Assembly (NCBI RefSeq): GCF_015708155.1
Contig: NZ_JADDYD010000001.1
Location: 60,001 to 124,000 of the forward strand
DNA length: 64,000 bases
Source of the DNA: Mycoplasma sp. 'Moose RK'
GTDB taxonomy: Bacteria; Bacillota_I; Bacilli_A; Mycoplasmatales; Metamycoplasmataceae
Direction: 5' to 3'
How positions within the stretch are numbered: the stretch's first letter is position 1; each line of letters begins with the position of its first letter. The translations under genes and the position numbers were made by a program. The notes beneath the pieces were generated by a model that did not search any database, was not told the DNA's origin, and was given only the letters and a program-made list of their open reading frames with translations. Shown piece by piece: positions 34,198 to 45,368 of the stretch.

Positions 34198-35541
34198 ATG
34201 AATAAAATTTTTTATCTTGTTAGGGCTGTTATTTTCGTAATTTTTGCGGTTTTTAGTCCTATTTTTCTTTTCAGTCAAAAAAACGGCATTATTGGAAATC
34301 CCACTAACGCTAGCTTTAATTTTGCGGAAATTGCTGAAAAATTAAATTACAATCAAGACCTTAACCAAGTAAAAAGAACTGTGAAAGTCGGCATTTTGAT
34401 TGAGGAAAATGGCGATGAAAACAACATTAATTACAATAATTTAAAGCAAATTTTTCAATTTTTTTCCCCAAATTCTAATCTAATTATTTACCGATTTAAA
34501 ACGAGTGAACAGTGACTTGATGGAATTAAGCACTTGGAAACAAGTGGTGTAGAGATAGTTTTGCACCTTTACAAAGATGATCGAGAATTCCTAGCTCATC
34601 CCTTGCCAAGTAACGGTCAATTTGTTAAATTTGGTGATTTTCTTGATCGCTGAACTGAAAAGACCGGAATTTTGCATTTTTTTGACGGAGAAAAAACCGT
34701 AGGAGACGAAATTTTTAGCAACTTTGTAATTTTTGCAAAGGTTGATGATAAATTTAAAAATAGTGGTAAATTCTTTAATTATGCAAAGATATTTGGCAAC
34801 GGGTACGGCGTATCTAAATCTAATCATTTTGTTGTTCCTGAATTAAATTTTAACTATCAATTAAATTCAGGAAAAGCAACAGTTGATTTTTACCCTATTA
34901 TTTTATTAGGAGCTTTATTTAGCCAACTTTCATCGAGTTTTGATAGCTATGATAATTTAAAAAATGTCAATCAAAAAATTTTAATTGCTTTGTCATTGAC
35001 AGCAAAACCTAGTGAAAATACCAATTTGGGTTTCAACGGAACTCACATAAATGAAGGTTTTGGCCACATAAATTTTAAAAATGCCTTTTTAACTTTAGAA
35101 CAGGGTAACTTTATTCACAATAAATTTGATGGAAGTACATATACATCGGCTCCTTTTGAATTAATAAAAGGGCAAGAATTTTCTGCAATGATTTTTCATG
35201 ATAAGTTTTCTCAAAAAAGTGTTGAAATTATTGAATCAGCATTTAGTGCTTTTTTTCGAAAAATTTACAATAGTATTTCAAAAATTTTTACATCTCCAGA
35301 AAATCCGAAATTAAATGATTTCGATATTAGTATCGAAATTTTTCGTGGTGGGTGAACAAAAATTATTGAAGCTAATTCGGAAATTAGCCCTTTTGACAAG
35401 ATCTATTTTCGCGCTTTTGAGGATGCGCAATATCGAATTAAAGTCACAAACGCTGACTTTATACCAGGAAAGCCAAGCACGTATTTCTTGGCATGAAAAA
35501 AATACCCAATCCAGTTACGAGTTCAAGAAAAAAACACCTAA
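34198..35541 (+). CDS. Exported protein, possible degenerate subtilase, 447 aa
   Basis: Starts at ATG 34198 with a strong AAGGAGT ribosome binding site. An N-terminal signal anchor (YLVRAVIFVIFAVFSPIFLF) suggests surface location. The body begins VKVGILIEENGD. A late region resembles the end of an S8 fold: VVPELNF, then SGKATVDFYPIILLGAL (residues 225-240) where a subtilase would have its SGTSxSAPxVxG loop, and NEGFGHINFKNAF (286-297), close to GAGQINFANI of the S8 protease at 8453-6114. The catalytic Ser and the His motif are absent. So it may be an inactive subtilase-like protein, but this is inferred from short matches. It is followed by tsaB after 24 nt. Confidence 0.55.
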
Positions 35542-35565
35542 ATTATTAAATCCATTATAATAAAA

Positions 35566-36102
35566 ATGCAAATTATGAATATTTTTATTGATACAACTGG
35601 AAAATTTTTAGTGATTGCGATCTTTAACAGTGATTTTCAACTTATTGAAGGCAATGTTGAATTGCTAAAAAATAAGGCAGATTTACTTCCTATTAAAATT
35701 GAGGAAATTCTAGAAAAAAATAAAATAGAAATCTCAGAAATACAGTCTTTTTACGTTAACTTGGGTCCTGGCACCTTCACAGGTTGTCGAATTGGTTTGA
35801 CATTTTGTCGCACTATTTGCCAACTTGGTGGGAAGCAATTATGAATTTCTTCAACTTTTAATCTACTTTCATTCAAAAATAAAGAAAAAAAACAATATTT
35901 TGTCGATTATAGTGCAAAATCTCAATTTAGCGCTTGAGCCGAAGATGGTAGATTAGTCTCTGAAATTTCAGAAATTAGTGAAAAATTTAAATCAGAAGAT
36001 AAAATTGACTATCAATTAATTTTTGACAATTTTCTAGAAGCAACAAGTTTGTTTGAAAATAAGAAAAAAATAGTGGATATCACGCCTTTTTACATAAAAT
36101 AA
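35566..36102 (+). CDS. tsaB: tRNA t6A modification protein TsaB, 178 aa
   Basis: Partner of TsaD in making t6A37 in tRNAs that read ANN codons. It has the N-terminal ASKHA-fold opening NIFIDTTGKFLVIAIF and the diagnostic LGPGTFTGCRIGL. One TGA is Trp (KQLWISSTF). It starts at ATG 35566 (or 35575). It is shorter than the E. coli protein, and its C-terminal part is poorly conserved, as is usual in mollicutes. No tsaD is in this window. Confidence 0.85.
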
Positions 36103-36446
36103 AAATGTTTCGTTCTTATCTACGCAAAAACTATATAAAACTGCTATCTGTTAAGTAGAAAATTAGCAAATTTTCACATTTTTTTACTTTTTAGGCATTT
36201 AAAAACAATTATTCCTAGAAAAGAACCTATTTTTAAAGATTTTTAATTTCTACCTAAAAATTAAAAAAATTATTTTAAATTAGATTTTATATAAAATTAG
36301 CCATTTTTAGTGTAAACTTGGTCGAAAAATCAATCTATTTTCCCTAATTTTCTCATTTTTAGGTAGAAAATATCTCAAATAAATTTTTGCGCCTACTAAT
36401 CTTTACTATATAATTTGAATTTAAATATAATAAAAGGAAAAATTTC
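36103..36446. other. AT-rich intergenic region
   Basis: No reading frame or RNA gene is visible. A TATATAAT at about 36408-36415 and a later TATAAT lie upstream of the next gene and may form its promoter. AAAGGAAAA precedes its ATG. Confidence 0.4.
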
Positions 36447-36914
36447 ATGGAAGTTTCAAAACAAGAAATAGAAAACATCTTAAAATCAACGAAAAATTTT
36501 GCAAAAATATGTCTAATTATCCGTGGGATTAAGTTTGGAATTGGTGTTTTATTTATTATGTTTCAATTAGCTGGATCTGTTACTGTGGTGGATGTTCTAA
36601 GGGGTAATTTCGCTATTTCAGCCCTAATTTCCGTATTAATTATAAGTGTTATTTGGCTTTTATTAACATTAACTTTTAAAATTTTATTGATTGTTTTTAG
36701 TTTTAAATTGAATAAATTGGCAAAAGACTTAAACCTTAAAAATCCGCACTTGATATCAAAAATACAGGGTTTTCACACCCTTTCAATTGTCGGAATTTTT
36801 GTTCTATTAATTGACATTATTTGTTTAATTATGATTTTTATTTTTATTTCAAAATCAGGGAGAGAGATTATTTTTGACTCAGAAAAACCAAATACTTTTG
36901 AGAAAAATAATTAA
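36447..36914 (+). CDS. Small membrane protein, 155 aa
   Basis: Unknown family. It starts at ATG 36447 with an AAAGG ribosome binding site, ends at TAA 36912-36914 and needs no TGA. There are three clear membrane helices: residues about 22-45, 58-92 (long) and 112-138, with a short polar N-terminus (KQEIENILKST) and an acidic/polar tail. It is a single gene with its own terminator-like hairpin downstream. The pattern resembles small conserved mollicute membrane proteins of no known role. Confidence 0.7.
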   Translation: MEVSKQEIENILKSTKNFAKICLIIRGIKFGIGVLFIMFQLAGSVTVVDVLRGNFAISALISVLIISVIWLLLTLTFKILLIVFSFKLNKLAKDLNLKNPHLISKIQGFHTLSIVGIFVLLIDIICLIMIFIFISKSGREIIFDSEKPNTFEKNN

Positions 36915-36951
36915 AATTAATTTTTAAGTGAATCAAAAAAAAAAAAAAAAA

Positions 36952-36982
36952 CAGGGGTGAATATTTTATTCCCGTTTTTTGT
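36952..36982 (+). terminator. Hairpin after the 155-aa membrane gene
   Basis: GGGTGAATA pairs with TATTCCC with a small bulge, followed by GTTTTTTG. It is preceded by an A17 tract at 36935-36951. It lies about 40 nt after the stop. Confidence 0.6.
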
Positions 36983-37024
36983 TTTTAAAATATTTTTTTA
37001 TAGTATTATTTTGTTAGGGTGAAT

Positions 37025-38389
37025 ATGAAAAAATTTGATATTGGTATAATTGGCGCTGGGCCTGCAGGATACACTTTGGCCATTATTTTAGCAAAAAAAG
37101 GGAAAAAAGTTGCACTTTTTGAAGCAAATTTTCTTGGTGGAACATGTGTAAATCGAGGTTGTATTCCAACTAAGACAATTTTGCGATCAGCAAAAGTAAG
37201 ACAATTAATCTTGGAATCTCAAAAATATGGGATTTCTAGCGAACACAAATATGATTTGCAAAATATTTTTTTAAACGCCAGAAACAATTCTGAAAAATTA
37301 CGGCTTGCAATTAAGGATAATTTGCAAGCTGCTGGCGTTGAAATTTTCAACCAAAAAGCAGAATTGTTATCTAAAAATATAATAAAAACAGAAAACGATG
37401 AATTTCAAGTTGAAAAAGTAATTCTTGCAACCGGAAGTGAGCCAAGAAAAATTTTAATTGAGAATTCAGAAAATGCAAAAATTATTACTTCAGATGATCT
37501 ACTTCTTAAAAACCATGAATTTGAAGAATTGACAATAATTGGTGGTGGAGTAATTGCGCTTGAATTCGCAAATTTTTATGCAACTTTTGATAGAAAAATA
37601 ACAATTATTGAGTCAAATAATGAGTTTTTTTTAAATTTTGATGATTCAATCAAAAAAGCCGCTAAATCAATTTTGAAAAAGCAAAAAATAGAACTTTTAA
37701 CCGGGGCAAAAATTGTAAAATATGATAATGATGGTTTAATTATTCAGCAAAATGGCAATGTTTTTAAACATAAAACCAAAAATATATTAATTGCAATTGG
37801 TAGAACTACTGAAAATTTTTCATTTAAAAATTTAAATTTAGAAAAATATAGCAACGGATTGCTGAAAGTGAATGAGTTTTTTCAAACCTCAGAGGAAAAT
37901 ATTTATGCAATCGGTGACTTGAACGGAATCATGATGCTATCAACTAGCGCATATAAGCAGGGAGATGTTGTTGCAAAACATATTTTAACTGGAAATTCAA
38001 GTGAAAAATTTGTAAAATCTAATATACCTTTCGCAATTTATACAAATCCTGAAATTTCTTTTGTTGGGAAAAGTGAAAAAGATTTAGTAAATGAGCAAAT
38101 TAATTTTGACACTGTTGAAATTTTGGCAAGAAATTTACCTCGAGCACATGCTAATTTAGATTTTGAAAGTGGTTTTGTAAAAATCAATTTTGAAAAAGAT
38201 ACTTACAAAATTCTTTCTGCAGCAATTTTTCTTGAAGAATCATCAATTTTAATTAATCAAATTGCTCTTGCAATTAGTAAAAATATGACAATTTTTGACC
38301 TTCAAGAATCAGCATTTACTCATCCAACCTTGGCCGAATCACTTTATTATATTTCAAGAAATATTAGATTTTCTTCATATAAAAAATAG
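37025..38389 (+). CDS. lpdA: Dihydrolipoamide dehydrogenase-like flavoprotein, 454 aa
   Basis: FAD/NAD disulfide oxidoreductase, probably the E3 that reoxidises lipoamide. ATG 37025 is preferred (AGGGTG upstream). The FAD motif is IIGAGPAGYTLA, and the redox-active disulfide is in GGTCVNRGCIPTK. There is a GxGxxG second nucleotide motif (IIGGGVIALEFA), YAIGDLNG, and the dimer-interface His in FTHPTLAES. There is no N-terminal lipoyl domain, which mycoplasma PdhD proteins often carry. It is monocistronic here and far from pdhAB at 59-61 kb. A related NADH oxidase or glutathione reductase is less likely given the HPTLAE tail. Confidence 0.88.
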   Translation: MKKFDIGIIGAGPAGYTLAIILAKKGKKVALFEANFLGGTCVNRGCIPTKTILRSAKVRQLILESQKYGISSEHKYDLQNIFLNARNNSEKLRLAIKDNLQAAGVEIFNQKAELLSKNIIKTENDEFQVEKVILATGSEPRKILIENSENAKIITSDDLLLKNHEFEELTIIGGGVIALEFANFYATFDRKITIIESNNEFFLNFDDSIKKAAKSILKKQKIELLTGAKIVKYDNDGLIIQQNGNVFKHKTKNILIAIGRTTENFSFKNLNLEKYSNGLLKVNEFFQTSEENIYAIGDLNGIMMLSTSAYKQGDVVAKHILTGNSSEKFVKSNIPFAIYTNPEISFVGKSEKDLVNEQINFDTVEILARNLPRAHANLDFESGFVKINFEKDTYKILSAAIFLEESSILINQIALAISKNMTIFDLQESAFTHPTLAESLYYISRNIRFSSYKK

Positions 38390-38721
38390 CAAGAATTCCA
38401 TATTTTTTGTATAAAGAGTTTCTAAGAATTTGCAAAAATTTTTAACTTTTTATCTAAAACCAACTTTGCAGTTATTTTTCAAGAAAAATAAAGCAATAAG
38501 TGCGCTGAACAAACATTTTATTAAATTTGTCAGTGCACATAAATATTAAATTTTTAATGTAAAAAATATCAGAATTTAAAAAAGTCTTTTTCCAAAACCC
38601 TTAACAAGTAAGTGTTTTTTAATCTAACAATCACTTTAAAGTTGTGCGCAGTTATTATAGAAATTTTTTTAATTTTACAAATAAATCTAAAAATAATATT
38701 AATTTGTTGTAAAATTTTCAT
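38390..38721. other. Intergenic region with an imperfect hairpin
   Basis: An imperfect inverted repeat GTGCGCTGAACAAA / TTTGTCAGTGCAC (38500-38537) could be the lpdA terminator, but no T run follows. Nothing else is clear. The next gene has no obvious ribosome binding site. Confidence 0.35.
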
Positions 38722-39567
38722 ATGAAAAAAATTATTAAATTACTAAAAATTTGTACTATTTCAGTTCCGCTTTCGCTCTTTTTGTCTTGCGGCCAGGCGC
38801 AAACACAGGCTGAAATTCTATTAGAAACTAAGGAAAAAAAAGATTCGTCATATGTAAAAATCAACCCAGATTCTAGCACTTTTGTTCTTGATTTATCCAC
38901 TAGTAACATTGAAAAAATTGATAAATCAGCTTTTTCTAGTTTTAAATCGCGAATTTACCAACCAGTTAATAGCTTAAAATTGTCTGATGGTAGTGAAAAT
39001 AATGCTAAAATGCCCACCGAAAACAATAAAGAATCCAAAAAAATCAATTTTTATTACTTGTCAAAGATAATTTTTCCGCCGACGCTTCGGGAAATTGATG
39101 ATTATGCTTTTTATGCTGATAGTGCGAATCTCACCAGTGGTGAGAAAATTACTGAGCTTGATTTTTCATTGTCAAAAAAATTAGAAAAAATTGGAAATTT
39201 TGCTTTTCAAGGCAACGAAATTACAAAACTCACTCTACCAGAATCTGTTATTTCGATAGGGAAACAGGCTTTTGCGTTCAATAAGTTGCAATCGGTAAAT
39301 TTTGCAAAAGCAAAAAATCTTAAATTAATTGCAACAGGCGCCTTTTTTAGCAATCAAATTTCTGAATTAGATTTTTCACAAAATTCAAGTTTAGCTCAAA
39401 TTTCAGCGAGCGGTTTTGAATCCAATTTAATTCAAAAAGTAAGTTTTAGCCCTAATTCTCAGTCAATTTCTTTAGGAAATTCATCTTTCAAGGATAATAA
39501 AATTGCAAATGAATCTGGTTTGATTGGGTTGCCGCAAGGTAGCAAAACCGAAAAAATTTTTATTTAG
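38722..39567 (+). CDS. BspA-type leucine-rich-repeat lipoprotein, 281 aa
   Basis: Surface lipoprotein. It has a signal peptide with lipobox SLFLSC (Cys23). Residues about 45-270 form LRR_5 (BspA/TpLRR) repeats: ADxxLxxIxxxAFxxN-like units such as LREIDDYAFYAD, LEKIGNFAFQGNEITKL, VISIGKQAFAFNKLQ and LIATGAFFSNQISEL. Such repeats in mycoplasmas and oral bacteria bind host or bacterial proteins. It starts at ATG 38722 and ends at TAG 39565-39567. A second LRR_5 lipoprotein follows after 67 nt, so the two may be co-expressed or derived from one ancestor. Confidence 0.82.
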   Translation: MKKIIKLLKICTISVPLSLFLSCGQAQTQAEILLETKEKKDSSYVKINPDSSTFVLDLSTSNIEKIDKSAFSSFKSRIYQPVNSLKLSDGSENNAKMPTENNKESKKINFYYLSKIIFPPTLREIDDYAFYADSANLTSGEKITELDFSLSKKLEKIGNFAFQGNEITKLTLPESVISIGKQAFAFNKLQSVNFAKAKNLKLIATGAFFSNQISELDFSQNSSLAQISASGFESNLIQKVSFSPNSQSISLGNSSFKDNKIANESGLIGLPQGSKTEKIFI

Positions 39568-39634
39568 AACAATTTTAATAGCTTACAAAAATATCTTATT
39601 TAGTGAGCAATTTTTTAAAAAAGAGGAGATTTAA

Positions 39635-41413
39635 ATGACAAAAAAACATGGATTTTTGTTGCTTGTTTTGAGTCCAATTTTATTATTTTCAGCTTCTTGT
39701 GGAGCTGTTACTTCAAAAGTTGATCTACAAAAAAATGAAAAATCTAATAAAAAAAGCGAAATTTTTGCGCCAAAACCCAGTTTAGATTCAGAGAAATTAG
39801 CAAAAATTCCCGAGAATTTTTCAATGGAATATTCAAAATTAAAAGTAAAAGTGGAAAATTTTGTTCAAAACGAACTTAAACCCTTGAAATTTGAGGTTTT
39901 CAAAGACCAGCTAAATTCTTTTCTTGATGATGTCAATTACCATGAAGCTGCAAATTTTAATAAAATTGGTGCTGATTTTTATAAGGATAATTTTGAAAAA
40001 CTTGCTCAACTTTTTGAAAATATAAAACAAAATTATCAAAAAGTTGTTGATTTTCAAGTTCCGAAAATGGACTTGAAAATTGAAAAAAAGAAAAAAAATG
40101 CTGCTGAAACACCAGAAAATTACAACAATCTTGCCTACAATTTAAATTCTAATAATGAAGCCAAAAATTTTATGAGCTTAATTGACCCAAGCCAAATCAA
40201 AGATTTTGAATTTCATAGTTATAGCGAAGAAAAACGAAAAAAAGTTGCCGATTTTACAAAAAACTTAATAAAAAATGTGGAAAAAGAGGCAGAAAAAACT
40301 AAAATCATCTTCGATTGAATTTACAAAAATGTGAAATACGCCGGGGACTTAAGGTTGACTCCATCACTTGAACCCTCAGCAGTTCTTGAGCGAAAACTTG
40401 CTGTTTGTGGCGGTTTTTCTAATTTATACAAAGCAATGCTTGATTCTGTGGGAATCAAAAATGTAATTGTAATTGGGTGGTCAAAATATGGTGCGCACCA
40501 ATGAAATTTAGTCTATGATTCGGTCGCAAAACAGTATTTTTATTCTGATCCAACATGGGGTTATTTCAGAAAAAATGACCAAGATTTTGCCAAGGATCAC
40601 CAAACATTTCAAATTATTGACACTTATTTTACTAAGGACAAAAAAACCTACGAATATAATTTAGGTGTTTCACTCTTTTCAAGCACAGAAACCGAAGTAA
40701 AACCAGTTGAAAAAATTTTTAATAACCTGAAAGTTGTTAGTGTTTCCCAGGAAATGTTCAAAAAAACTGAAACTTTATACATTGGTGAAAATATCAAAAA
40801 AATTGATTATCAAAATGGAACTTTTAATGTAAAAAGGATTGTTGTTTCTGAAAAAAATTCCATTTTTGCTGCAAAAGATGGAATTTTATATAACAAGGAT
40901 TTTTCAAAATTAATCCTAATTCCAGAAAAATATCCAGAAAATTCTTTAGTGCTTCCAAGAACAGTGAGAGAAATTGAGGACGAAAAAAGTTCTTTGAAAG
41001 CAAAAAAATTACAAAAAATCCTTGTTGAACCAGGTAATTTTTGATTTAGAAGTTACGGTGGAATTTTGTACAACAATGATTTAAGTGAGATTATTTTTGT
41101 TCCAGAAAATTTTCAGGAAAAAATTGTTACTTCAGGAAATGTGTCGCTAAAACCGCATGTTTTTTCTTTTAACAACAACATTAAGGAAATTGAAATCGCT
41201 GAGGGTGTTACTGAAATTCCTGATTTTACTTTCAACAGTTTGGCAAATTTGTCAACGATTTATTTGCCAAAAACCTTACAAAACTTTTCAAAAAATGCTT
41301 TTGTTTCCATAAATCCCAAAAAAATTAAGATTTTTTATTCGCCCGGAATTAGTCAAAAAGTTGTTGATACCTTGGAGAAACTAAGAATTTTTTATCAGGT
41401 GGTTAAAAAATAG
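39635..41413 (+). CDS. Transglutaminase-like lipoprotein with LRR tail, 592 aa
   Basis: Surface lipoprotein (lipobox LFSASC, Cys22; AGGAG upstream of ATG 39635). Residues 60-225 are helical and charged. Residues 228-310 form a transglutaminase-like cysteine-protease core: Cys258 in AVCGGFSNLYKAML, His288 in GAHQWNLVYD and Asp305 in YSDPTWG, with correct order and spacing for the Cys-His-Asp triad. Residues about 370-590 carry degenerate BspA-type LRRs (KDGILYNKDFSKLILIPEKY, VTEIPDFTFNSL). The enzyme could cut or cross-link peptides at the surface while the LRRs give binding. TGA as Trp restores the frame at 40316, 40502 and 41041. It ends at TAG 41411-41413. Confidence 0.82.
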
Positions 41414-41747
41414 TTTTTTGATATAAACCAAAAATTTTAATTTTCTTCTACTTTTGTTGGTTAATTTTGAACTGATTTTTAGCAAAAAATTAATATTTTT
41501 TTACTTTTTATGCCCCAAGGATAATTTCAAACACAGGAATATATTTCAATTTCAATTTTTTGTTTTTAAAAAAATCAAAATTTAGCAAAATCATTCTTAA
41601 ATTTGTTAAATTTGAAAAAATTTTTTCCACAAAAAAACATTTAAAAATTGGGCATTTAATTACACTTTTGACTTAAAAATTATTTTTATTAACAAAAAAT
41701 GCTATAATAGTACAATAAAAACATTTTCGAATGCTAAGGAATTATTT
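41414..41747. other. Intergenic region before the adhesin pair
   Basis: AT-rich with no coding frame. The promoter of the P97-like gene lies at its right end (extended -10 TGCTATAAT ending at 41708). Several A/T runs but no strong terminator are seen after the transglutaminase gene. Confidence 0.4.
41703..41708 (+). promoter_or_regulatory. -10 box for the P97/P102-like operon
   Basis: TGCTATAAT is a TGn-extended -10, 39 nt upstream of the ATG, and TAAGGA lies 8 nt before the start codon. Confidence 0.65.
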
Positions 41748-44700
41748 ATGGAAAATAAAAAGAATTTAATTATTGGAATTGGAACTGGCGTGGCTGGAGT
41801 TAGTATTCTTGCAACATCTCTTGTTTTAGTTAGCCAAATTGATTACAATGGCGTAAATCCGCGTCAAGAATTGGAAAATTTAGCATCAAAAATCAAAAAC
41901 GTTGCTTTTAAATCAGAGATTTTTGATAATTCTACTACCTATAAAAAAATTAAAGAGCAACTTTTTGACGCTAGCGGAAAATTGCGGCCAAACATTGAAC
42001 TTAGCAAATTTTTGTCTTTTTACACAGTTATAAATTCCCGAATTAGCAAAATCGAATTGAATTTTTCACCTGAAAAACCAATCGTTGAATTTATTAGTTT
42101 TGTTCCAAACGATGAGAATCAAAGTTTTGATCTTAAGTTTAGAATTAGACACAAAATTAGCGATAGTTACACAGCTTTTTCGCCGATTTTTAGTCAAAAA
42201 ATTGCTTTTGCACAGCGTTCACAATTTGCGCTTGCTGATTTTAACACAAATTTGCAAAAAATGACTAATGACTTTAGAGAAAATATTCAAAATTTGCGCC
42301 AAAAAGATTTTGTTGCTAATTTTTCTAGTCAAAATTCCAAAGCTTCAACACAAAAAATTCCAATGCTAACACGCGTTGAGGATTTCGCAAAAGATATAAA
42401 TTCAGCGTCAACTTCTGAGGAAGCAGTTGAAAAAATTAGTATGTATTTCCCCGATTTTGAAAGAATAATTTTCGAATTAAACTCTAATAAAAAAAATCAA
42501 TTGGCTCTTAATCAAGGAAAAATTTTTGATTTCACCCTCGACAGAAATCCCGGAACCAACGAGTTTATTAAACTAAGCCCGACTTTAGTTCCGAGTTTTT
42601 TAATCAAGGCTGAGTTAACAAACGAAGCAAAGTTTGATTTAAAAGGTTTACAAATTGAAGCTGCCACGATGGTCGAAAAAATTGATTTGGTTCCAAAAAC
42701 TAGAAGAACATTTGATACACCACCTCTTTCTTCCCCAGAGGTTGCAAAACCTGAAAAAAAAACAGTTGCTCAGTCTCAACCATTTCAGTCAGGCGGTTCT
42801 AGTACTCAACCTGGAACATCTGGTGGGTCTAGCACACCTGTAGCACCAAAACCAGCGGTCCCAGCGCCAAAACGACCAGCTCCAGCACCAAAACCACCAG
42901 CAAAACCAGCGGTCCCAGCGCCATCAGCAAAACCAAAAACACCATCATATTTTGCTGATGTTGATGAAATTCTCGAGCAGATTAATTTTAGAAAGCTTAC
43001 CTTTTCGGATTTCAAAGTTTCGTCAACTGCTCAAAGTCAAACTGTTTCAATGTCAACTAGTGTTTCTGGGGTTTTAGAAGACAAAATTACAACATTTACC
43101 CAATTTTCATCAGTTTCTTCTGAACCGCAACCAGTTGCAGTGTCAGAAACAGCGCCTGCGGCTCCCGCAGCCCCAGCCCCAGCTGAAAAAACACCAGTAA
43201 AACCAGAACTTGATCCAACTAAACTTTTGGAAGTTGCGCAAAAAACCGTATCTGATTTCATTGACAAATTAAACGCAAAAGTTTATAAATCTCTTTACGA
43301 AAAATCAGAAGCAGCTGAAGCTATGATAAATAGTGATTTTTTAATTAACCCACTTTCACTTGATTTTGGTGGATTAAGTAAATTTTTTCCTGAAAAATCT
43401 CCCGAAGGTATTGATTTTTACTTAGATATTGCAAAAGCAAAAATCAAGAAGGAAGCAAGTTCTACTAGTCTTGAAATTCCAACGAAAATTAATCTTTACT
43501 CAAATTTTTTTGGTGATTCTAAAGCAAAATTGCTTAAATCTAAAGAAGAAATTCTCACAATTTCTGGTTTCAAAACAGAAGGAACATCTTCAAATACTGA
43601 AAATGGAACTCCAAATTTAGAGCTAGATAAATCTCGCCAAGATTATTACGCTCTTAATTCTTTACCAAGTAGTTCGCCGCAACTTGTTACAGTTGCAGTT
43701 TCAACTCAATCTACAGCAACAACTAACTCTCCTAGAGAAATCAAAATTGTTTCTGCTAATCCTTTTATTACAAAAACAGAACTTGAAGAGTTGATAAAAG
43801 CTCAAAAATTCCAGGAAATCAAGGATATTTTGGTAAACCCTTTCCAATATGGTTTTAATTTTGATGCAAATGAAGCAATTGTTAAAAGTTGAGTTGGAGA
43901 ACAAAACTTCCCAAGTTTAAAGGACTTTCAAACCTTCAAACCCGAAGCTAACAAAACTGTAAGTGAAGTTAAAACACTTAGATCAGACAAGTTTTTTGCT
44001 GATGAATTTGATGTTGCTGCTTTTTATTCACATCTTGCAGGTCTTGAACCAGCTCAAGCTCTTCAGTATTTTCTTGCAATTGCCAAAGCAAATAATTTAG
44101 TTGACCAATCAGAGGTTCTAAATCAGGAAGATATTGAAAATGGTAATGTTTTCAATGCTGCAGCAAAAGTTAAATTTAAACTAAGTAGTAGTGAAAAAAT
44201 TCATGGATTTGATTTTAATAATCAAACCTCAACTTTCCACAAACGTGCTTGAATTTCCGATCTTTTTTTACCTAAAGATTTAGCTGCTAAATTAATTAAA
44301 CCAGGCGAAAATAGTCTAAGTGATGACGTGATTTTTGACAGAATCAACAAAATCCAAATTAGCGCTAGCAATTCTTCAAGTGGCGGCAACGGGCAAGGTA
44401 ATGGCGATATTTATAAAGAAATTCGTGAAGGTGCCAAAAAACTAGAAGAAGGCAATTCTTCAAGTGGATCTTCAAGTGGATCTTCAACAAGTAATGGTGG
44501 AAATCAGGAAACAATTGATAAAAAAATTAAAGAATTTTTTACCTCAAAAACAGATTCTCTCAATGATTTACGAGATTTATTACTTGCTTTTTATGTAAAG
44601 GCTAAAGAATTAAAGAGTTTTGTCCCTTGAGCAAAAATTAACGAAGATTTGCAATACCAAATTGTTTTTGAAAAACAAACAGGTAGCCCTAGTGACGGAA

Positions 44701-45344
44701 TTGAAGTTCCTTCTGGTTCTGAGTCTTACAAATTAACTTATTATTACAAATTAATTGATAGAAAAACAAAAAAGGAAGAGTATCAAACTCCTAAAACAGT
44801 TTTGAAATTTATAGTTTCAAAAGATTCTGAATCTTTGATGGATTCACAAGATAATATTGCTTTAAATAAAGCCATTTTGCAAATCCCCCCTTCCCTTTCA
44901 ACACTTTACTTTAAAAAGGAAGAATTTGATAAATTGGCTCCAAATCATTGAAAAAAATGGGATCCAACAAGTGACACGTCTTGTTTTGAAAAAACAGAAA
45001 AATTCAAAGAAATTTCCGCTTTTATTACAAAATTTAATCCAAATTTTAAGGCAAAAGTAATTTCTGAAGCCGTTGATCAATTTGACAGTAATTCAAAAAT
45101 AATAATTTTAGAAGCAACAAAGGAAATAAAATCTGAAAAACCTGAAGTCCCACCGAAAACAACTCCAACTAACTATCTAAAATCTTCACTAAATTTCCAA
45201 ATTAAAGTTGTTTTGGATGATACAATTAAAAGTCCAGCAACAAAGACAGAAGCAACAAAGCCGATGGCGACAAAAACTGAGGCAGCCAAACCAGTTTCAA
45301 CTATGCTTTCTGAAACAACAACAACAACAACAAAAACTACCTAA
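41748..45344 (+). CDS. P97-like cilium-adhesin paralogue, 1198 aa
   Basis: Exported protein of the P97 adhesin family. The N-terminus has a single signal anchor (LIIGIGTGVAGVSILATSLVLV), then a large hydrophilic domain with IGIGTGVAG and FSPEKP features like P97 proteins. A Pro/Ala/Lys-rich linker lies at about residues 360-400. There are Ser/Gly-rich linkers near 870-900 and a Thr run at the end. Near the C-terminus, EATKPMATKTEAAKPV resembles the R1 cilium-binding repeat (AAKPV/E) of P97, but only one exact unit is seen. Known P97 is cut after secretion and paired with P102; here a P102-like gene follows after 24 nt. Two TGA are Trp. Confidence 0.8.
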
Positions 45345-45368
45345 AATTCAAGCCTCGAAAGGAAAATT

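Noticed and set aside
42806-43267. Minus-strand Gly/Ala-rich frames inside the P97-like gene
   Set aside because: They are the complement of the Pro/Ala/Lys-rich linker codons and have no start context of their own.
44455-44490. Short tandem repeat TCTTCAAGTGGA
   Set aside because: It encodes an in-frame Ser/Gly linker in the P97-like protein; a change in number would not switch the gene, so it is not a phase switch.
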